NCBI GenBank assembly: GCA_032622095.1
Contig: CP136063.1
Coordinates: 85,973,980-86,037,979, forward strand
From: Siphonodentalium dalli
Taxonomy: Eukaryota; Mollusca; Scaphopoda; Gadilida; Siphonodentaliidae
Reading direction: 5' to 3'
Length of the DNA stretch: 64,000 bases
A program made the position numbers and the translations under genes. Positions 1 to 64,000 of the stretch are shown one piece after another. How positions within the stretch are numbered: position 1 is the first letter of the stretch; each line of letters begins with the position of its first letter. Below the pieces are notes generated by a model. It searched no databases and was not told the DNA's origin. It worked only from the letters and a program-made list of their open reading frames with translations.

Positions 1-2093
1 GTCTTCGTGTTTACTGGTGTTTTTCTTTGAGGTCAAGATTCATCTGGAATTATATTTATTCAAATCTGTTTATTGTGAGGATGGTAAAACTACATTTTTC
101 TTTTCTGATGATTCATGATATAATTATATAGATTTACTGGTAGTATTTAGGTCATTATGTAGCGTCAACAATGAGGCAAATGTTTTTCATTCAGGAAAGT
201 ACTGACTACATGTACTAGTACATCATAGCTATGAATATCTTTAGCAATATTTCTTTTAGAAGAGTAAGAATGTGTCTGAAAACATTATTTCTGCCTAGAT
301 ATATATTTATTAACCCCCTGTTGCCATTACTCAATAAGATAATACACTTAAGAATTTTTTTTACTTATCCTTTTGGAAATCATTTTCTGGCAGTGAAAGG
401 GTGTACTAAATGAATTCTAGCAGTTCTCACAAGTTACAATTAACATTCGATATACTTTTCTTCTGTGTTTTCATTTTGTTGAAAGAATTCTTTATTCTCC
501 CTGACTTAGTAAATTTTGAATTTTGTATGTCACAGTGGGTTACATACATGTAAATAAAATTCCATTATGAGCAAGAAATTGGTGAACAATAAGTTTTGAA
601 TCACTGCACTCATCAACATGAGTGTCAATTTTCATGTGTTGATCAAATTTTCTTTAAAATGACATGTAAATCAAGCTGAAGTAAATGATGGTTTCTGGGG
701 TCACTGGGTACAACTTCTGCATACCCTCCACTAAAATAGACCAAATATGTGCATGTGTGCTGTGAACATTCAAAATCTTGTATTTATTTTACTTAATAAT
801 GACCATGTGTTTCTATCGCAAAATTTGGGATTGAAATTTTTGGGACGCCCGAGAGAAATTTAGTATATATTATACCAGATTCAAGTTTTTAGCGCAAATT
901 AAGCACTTGAATTTTGTGCTGTTTGCAACTCTATTTATTTTAGTGACTTCATGTTTTAATTTATGTCTATTGGCATCAATTTCCATTTAGGATGATTCAA
1001 ATTTCAAAGCTTATTATAGAAATTCCAAAATCCCTATCCTGACAACTTTGTCTTGGCTCATTAAATTTTCCAGTTTAAAACAGTAACAATTTTCAAAATT
1101 CATCAACATCAACCCACTTTTCTTTACAGGCTACTTTTAGTAGCCGATTCATTATTGCAGTTATTATTGTAGATACACTTTTTGACCTTTTTTTTATGTA
1201 ATTCTGATTTAAAAAAAATAATATTTGTACTATTAAATTCTGCAATAGTACATAATTATTTTTAAATTATTGCAAATTTTTATCATGGATCCCTCTTAGT
1301 ATATGAGATCATTCATAAAATACGGAAATAAGAAATGCTCTGTACATATTAACCCATTTTGTGCCGAGCCTGTTATTGTATTCAATGTATTGTAATTCTG
1401 TTTTTATTGTACTTATGTCTCATAGATTTTCACAGAATTAGATATATATTTTGTTACCCTCTGCAACCTCAGTTTTATGTTCAACATGCTAGTAGGTAAG
1501 CAAGGATTTCTGTGCTCCGTCTTCTGTGAATCATTATGGTTAGTGTCTGGTTGAGAGGAAGTGATTCTTAAAGCCTTGGATGTGGTGACAATAGGTTATC
1601 AGTGTGAAGAAAAAAAGCCAATTAATTACAAGTATGGTGATACCGTGTAAGCCTTACATTTCTCAGCTTCAAGTACAAAACTATAATTATAGTTTATTAA
1701 ATTCAAAACTTAATCATGGCTATTTGTGAATGTTTATCCATTTGAAATGGGCCAAAAATAGAATAATGCTGCTTAGAAACAGGAAGTTGACAGATAACAC
1801 GTAAATCCGCATTCTTCGAGAAGGTTGCAGGTACCGGTAAATTGTCTCTGTACTTGAATTTTGACAATAATGTATATATACCCATCTTAATCATACATCC
1901 AAAAGACCTCAAATGTGCACACATTTTTTGCTTAATTATGTATGTATGTCATATCTGCATGCATGCAGAATATTACCCTGAGAACCTACCAAAGCTTCAT
2001 TACATCAGTTAGCAGGTAGAATATGTTTTGCATGTAGCTGGTATCCATGAAGATTTTACTGTAGGCTGGCCTTGACATGTTAAACCATCTGAT
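1..2093. other. Upstream non-coding stretch, nothing recognised
   Basis: AT-rich sequence with no open frame resembling a known protein and no exon-like block with splice signals. A short phrase, ATTTTTGGGACGCCC at about 833, recurs at about 4725 and is probably a repeat relic. This may be intergenic DNA or an intron in the 5' UTR of the downstream gene. Confidence 0.5.
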
Positions 2094-2830
2094 TTAACCC
2101 TTACTTTATAAATACACATTGATGAGTAGTTCTCTTATAAAATGTTTAGTCATGTTTGATTTTTGAACTTTTTAACATAACTTGTAAACATTTACCACCA
2201 ATGAATAAGAATCCTTCTGCACTTGTATTATCTTTTTGTCTGTCTGCTCATTTTTCCTGAACACCTCTGAGTCAGCAGGGCTGGCGGTCTAGAAATCCAG
2301 GAGGGCTATTAATAGCCCTCCTAGATTTGCATAGGAGGGCTATAGCCCTCCTCAACTTTTACAGTTTTGATATTTTACCTGAGTTAATAATACTCAGGCC
2401 TGGCAGTTTGATAATTGCAGGAGGGCTGAAAATAGCCCTCTTGGGTTGCCTTAGAAGGGCTGATAGCCCACCTAGACTTCCCCTCTTCTCTTGAATTCAT
2501 GTTATCTGAGCAGTGGATATTTCTAGTGGCATTGAACACTGTCTGGTTCTTCGTTGCTGAGAACATACCAGAAGATGTCAGAGATTAGCAAAGTTTTTGT
2601 TATATGTCCTAACAGGTTAGTTTCACAAAGTGAATTTCATGTTGGCGAGATTTTACCAGCTTTGGGGGGGGGGGCTGAAAATAGCCCTATTGGAGTAAAT
2701 TTTGCGAGGGCTGTAGGAGAGCTATCAAATAGCCCTCCTCAGATTTCCAGGCCTGCTTCTCTAAATTAATAATAGACCGTTCCAATATATATTTTTATAA
2801 CTGGTGTGATAACCTATTAGTAAAGCAACA
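2094..2830. mobile_element. TTAA-type MITE (CCCTTT family), interrupted by a second repeat
   Basis: The left part (2094-2275) begins TTAACCCTT and contains GATGAGTAGTTC, AATCCTTCTGCACTT and TCCTGAACACC. The same series of phrases appears in intact copies at 41681-41939, 44351-44612 and 57953-58209. The expected next phrase (TAAATTAATAATAGACC) resumes only at about 2760, so the GGAGGGCTATT repeat block appears to have inserted inside this element. The right terminus is not clear. Confidence 0.55.
2276..2758. repeat. GGAGGGCTATT palindromic repeat cluster
   Basis: Three sub-blocks carry the motif GGAGGGCTATT facing AATAGCCCTCC: near 2306-2357, 2419-2470 and 2666-2745. The block starts CAGGGCTGG and ends CCAGGCCTG, which are inverted and look like hAT-style termini. 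A further CAGGCCTGG lies inside at 2397, suggesting nested or tandem copies. No clear 8-bp target duplication is visible. Confidence 0.6.
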
Positions 2831-5600
2831 TTCCTCAAGAATAATGAGGAATGAATACAATTTCTTGTCATCCAATTCAATATTTTGGCGGGCAGTTTCT
2901 GCATTCACCATGATTTTTTTTAAACATCAAATAGTAACAATCATAAATTAATGGGTATTTACTAGCAGTTCACCTGCAGCAAAACTTAGCTGTTCTCATT
3001 AGTTTGTCAATTGTCTGTGCATTAATATGCATTTACTTCAAATTGTGTTGTGATGGGTTTCTGGGCTTTTTCAGTAGTAGTTCCAATTTCGATCAAATTG
3101 TTGGGGTGGGTGAATGAAGTGGCCGAAAAATGCTTCAAAAAAGTCTTCCAACTCTCCATTTACATTTCACTGTTATTATGTTTCATTCATATTCCATTTA
3201 ACATTCTGTATTAAGGACAAAGCCAAGTAAATCAAGTATTGTTAATTGATTTTTTAAGGTCATATTCCAAATCTCTTGGAGAAAAAAATTTACCTAATTT
3301 GGTGACATAGCATTTTGTCGTCAGCCTTATTCTGGAGTTTTGTTAGTCTGTGCGGATTCCCATCCAAGTACCTGGGTATGAACATAATTTTAAACTTTTA
3401 AGGGTGAAACTAATTTTAAGCTGTTAAAATGATATATTTTGCTCTCAGGCCAGTTTTAGGTTACTATCGGTATTACATGTTTTTATTGCATTCTGTGAAG
3501 CATGTGAGGGCATTTCTTCCACCTGTAACTTCCTTGGTGAATGGCAAGGTGAGCAGCTCCCCCACCCCCAACTCAAGTACTCCAGCGCCCCTGTTGATTA
3601 TTGGGTAAGATATCTGCCCCAAATCACCCACATGATATTGTATGACTTTATCGTCCATAAACAAGGATGCATATAGTTTACAGTAGTTACTGGGTCCCCT
3701 AGCTGGATAATTTACACCATTTCTGTGCTGAATAATTTGTCCCTGCTATTTTGCACATTATTATTCATGGTTATAAATAGCCTGGACTCCCTGATTTACT
3801 ATTGTTGAACCTGGATATCATTGGTATTTAGCCTGGCTGAAGTTTCTTCTTGAGGTGACATTTGTCTGGTTTTTGTGGAACTTGCTTCCTTTATTTGATG
3901 TTATACTTTGATCACATGTCTTCCTGGAGCTTGGATTAAGCATAAGGTAGCTATATTTTAAAACAATATTCAACATATTTCTTGAAATAGCAGATTAGAT
4001 CATTTATGTGGGTCAGGCTGTTGATAGAATATGTGGCCATTTTCTTGCATCAGTTTTCTGTTTGGTTATTTTTCTGGAACATACTTTTGGGTAATTTTCC
4101 AGTTTCCTTCCATCATATATTCATGGAACAACCAGCTAAGTATACAGCACAGTGTGTCAATGTGATTAACCCTTATTTTTCCTTGTTTTATTGTTATTTT
4201 TGGTGTTTGTGACATTGAAAATTTTTTGACTTTGCCAAATTTGCAGTGTTTTGAAGTGGCATTGTGAGGGTCTTTCACTCAGATTCCTTGCTTCAGAGGG
4301 GATTTTGATTCATTCACTACACCCTGCATATTCTTCCTCCTTTTTAATTCGAATTTCATTGTGAAATTGACTTAATATTGACATGGGAAATTTTTTTGAA
4401 AATATTTTTTGAGTTTTTCATTATTCATCTACCTGTCAGTTCCTCATGTGATACAATAAGCATGTTTTTCAATATATATGTGGCCCAGGATCATTATCCT
4501 TGCTGTCTGTGATGTAATTTAACTGTTAATGTCTAATTTCCTCCCAGAATTTCCCTCAAATACTTGCTATATTGGTGCCTAAAATTCAAGCTATTTTGAA
4601 AAAAATACTGTCATTGTCTACAAAATGCGGTCATTATCTAACAAATATGAGGTGGACCACCGTAATTTCACTTTTAAATGAAAGATATGTATCTATATGA
4701 GTTTAACTAGAAGTTTCAAGAGAAAATTTTTGGGACGCCCGAAAGAAATATGGACTTTAGTGACGGAACTGTATGCACAATTGCTGTTTTATATATGTGA
4801 TCTGCCTCATATCGACACAGGCACTTTCATATTCCAGTTCCATATGTTAACTCGTCAAAAGTCTATCTGATCATGAACTAACCTATTTCATTTGTCGTTA
4901 AAAGCTGGTACATTTTTAGATTGATTTTAGTACATTTGTTTTTAAAAAATGTCTCCTTTCTCATTTTGAATGTTTACTTTATTAAAAATTGACATTTTTT
5001 CTCCGCATTTCATATGACAGTAGTTTTCCTCCAATAAATTTCTATCTAGAAAGTTTTAGTTTAATACCGGCATATCTATTCCTTGTTTCATTTCATTGTT
5101 TATTAATTCAATGATAAAAAAAAAAAGATTGACTACTTTGTCATATTGAAGAGTTGAATCAACGTGAATGTTTTTGCATTCTACTACTTCAGTGTGACTT
5201 GTTTCCTCATGACCATACTATTCCTGGAAAATGCTGTTTCAGAGTCTACACCTAAGTAGTAATTTTTTTTGCAAAATCTGCTCAAAATTTTATGCTTTTT
5301 TTGGAGGAATTTTGGAAACTATTTGAACAAAATATTGAGCAACCATTAGATTTTTCTTTTATTTAGTTTTTTTATTATTTTTTTTTATCCTTTTTAAGAG
5401 GACTTCTAGTATAATATTCAACAGTAACTTTAAGCCTCGCATTTGATCTTTTTATCACATTCTAGTCATATAAATAGATAGGTATATGCCATACTATTTG
5501 GTATATTTACTCATCTAGTACAGAAACTTCATTATCCCAAAGGACATTCACCAAAAAATAATTGTCAGAAGATGTGAATTGAAGCTATAGGATATATTGA
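2831..5600. other. Non-coding stretch, nothing recognised
   Basis: No coding potential and no structured repeat was recognised here apart from the short shared phrase near 4725. Short open frames at 3473-3664 and 4006-4278 show no protein resemblance and lie on both strands of the same DNA, as expected by chance. Confidence 0.4.
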
Positions 5601-5603
5601 GGA

Positions 5604-5740
5604 TATCTACAATTTTTTGTTGGATATGGGAATGATCTCATGAGTGATGACAAAAAAGGAATTTCCATGAGCGGAAATTCATTTTTTTTCCATCACAAAT
5701 TAGATAATTACCATATCCAACCAAAAAGTGTAGATGTTCT
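5604..5740. repeat. Imperfect hairpin of about 135 bp
   Basis: ATCTACAATTTTTTGTTGGATATGG on the left faces CCATATCCAACCAAAAAGTGTAGAT-like sequence on the right, with further complementary AT-rich sequence between. It looks like a small foldback element or relic, and no family was assigned. Confidence 0.55.
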
Positions 5741-6325
5741 GTTTATTATATGCTCCACTCAGTTGGCTTATGGCTCAACTCTAAAGAAGAGTAAAAAGTG
5801 CAAATTTGTATACCCAATTTCAGCCGTTGTAATGAGTCTGTGCATATAAAAATAGTTCCATTTTTCTGACAGATTGGTTGAGGGATACAGGGGCTAACAT
5901 AGTATGTTAACAAACAAAATTAATTGATTGCATATTACAATTTATTCAACCTGAACACTCTGGGACTTTTAGCACAGTCTTCCATCAAGAATCCAATCAC
6001 TTTTAATTTTAGTGCGGATGGATATGAGTAAGATATCGATATCTCACTAGATGGATAACTGTTTATCTCATGCAAAAATACTACTATTTGATAGCTTAGC
6101 ATATAATAAATATAATTATGTTATAAAATTATATTATTATCGTGTTATTAGTGCATTTTTTTACCAGAGGGTGTTTTTTAGTGGATAGTTAGAACTTATA
6201 AATTACGGTGCTGTTATCCATTTGTTTGGATGAATGGTACATGAAATTTTGAGCTAGATGCCCACTTAAAAATTTTATCGGATTATTGCTAAACAAGTTT
6301 CAATAACAACATATTTTCATTACAG

Positions 6326-6449
6326 GTAATTGAATAAGTAACAAATTCCTACCAAAGATACTTTCATCAGTACGACGACTATTGGCGAGCTGTGCCTAAT
6401 GAACTAGCAGGATGATGACGGTCACTACCAGACTCCACAGTCCTCAGCC
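6326..6449 (+). other. CHD1: Probable CHD1 5' UTR (start of first visible exon)
   Basis: A pyrimidine-containing acceptor (TTTCATTACAG) ends at 6325, so a 5' UTR intron probably precedes this exon. The leader holds two short upstream ORFs: ATG-AAC-TAG at 6399, and a 13-codon ORF from 6412 whose TGA overlaps the main ATG as ATGA. The upstream UTR exon and the promoter were not identified. The acceptor is an inference from sequence. Confidence 0.45.
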
Positions 6450-63977
<57,528 letters not shown>

Positions 63978-64000
63978 GTAAGCTAGTCATTAAAAGTTCT

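Overview
The window is eukaryotic nuclear DNA, AT-rich, and dominated by one large interrupted gene on the plus strand. I read 31 coding exons from 6450 to 63977, all with GT-AG introns and compatible phases. Together they give about 1,629 residues of a CHD1-type chromodomain-helicase-DNA-binding protein. The gene runs off the right edge, because a GTAAGC donor follows the last visible exon. No other host gene is convincing. The repeat content (GTCC-rich 'TATACCCCC' elements, many foldback MITEs) and the intron-rich CHD1 point to a lophotrochozoan, most likely a bivalve mollusc. That placement is inference.

Layout. 1-6325: upstream non-coding DNA with a GGAGGGCTATT repeat cluster. 6326-6449: probable 5' UTR. 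6450-8025: start codon and acidic/serine-rich exons 1-2. 8026-23281: exons 3-7 of the N-terminal tail. Intron 4 (11689-20323) holds two copies, apparently identical, of a 2.87 kb unit; each copy carries a broken minus-strand Mutator-like transposase. 23282-26650: double chromodomain. 27447-47556: Snf2 ATPase, with motif I in exon 12, DEAH in exon 14 and motifs V-VI in exon 20. 48122-48509: C-terminal bridge. 52608-59428: SANT/SLIDE-like DNA-binding region. 60354-60695: charged linker. 61194-61484: CHCT (DUF4208) domain. 63232-63977: start of the basic/serine-rich tail.

The introns are a graveyard of short DNA elements. (a) Several families begin TTAA-CCCTTT and end AAAGGG-TTAA. One 2.6 kb member (48547-51152) carries a THAP-like zinc-finger fragment. 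(b) TA-flanked foldback MITEs begin CAGTAATGCC. (c) A foldback family is bounded by CAAGCCTTGAAATAG. (d) GTCC-repeat elements occur in several types. (e) There are two very large inverted repeats, 28691-30983 and 54537-56261. (f) A 1.2 kb element (56603-57809) has a 6-bp target duplication.

I see no new multi-gene system. The most distinctive items are the modular foldback at 54.5-56.3 kb, the palindrome shared by unrelated TTAA elements, the THAP/TTAA element with its deletion derivatives, the tandem duplication, and mobile elements abutting CHD1 splice sites. Residue numbers assume the upstream exon 6 acceptor and the ATG at 6450.
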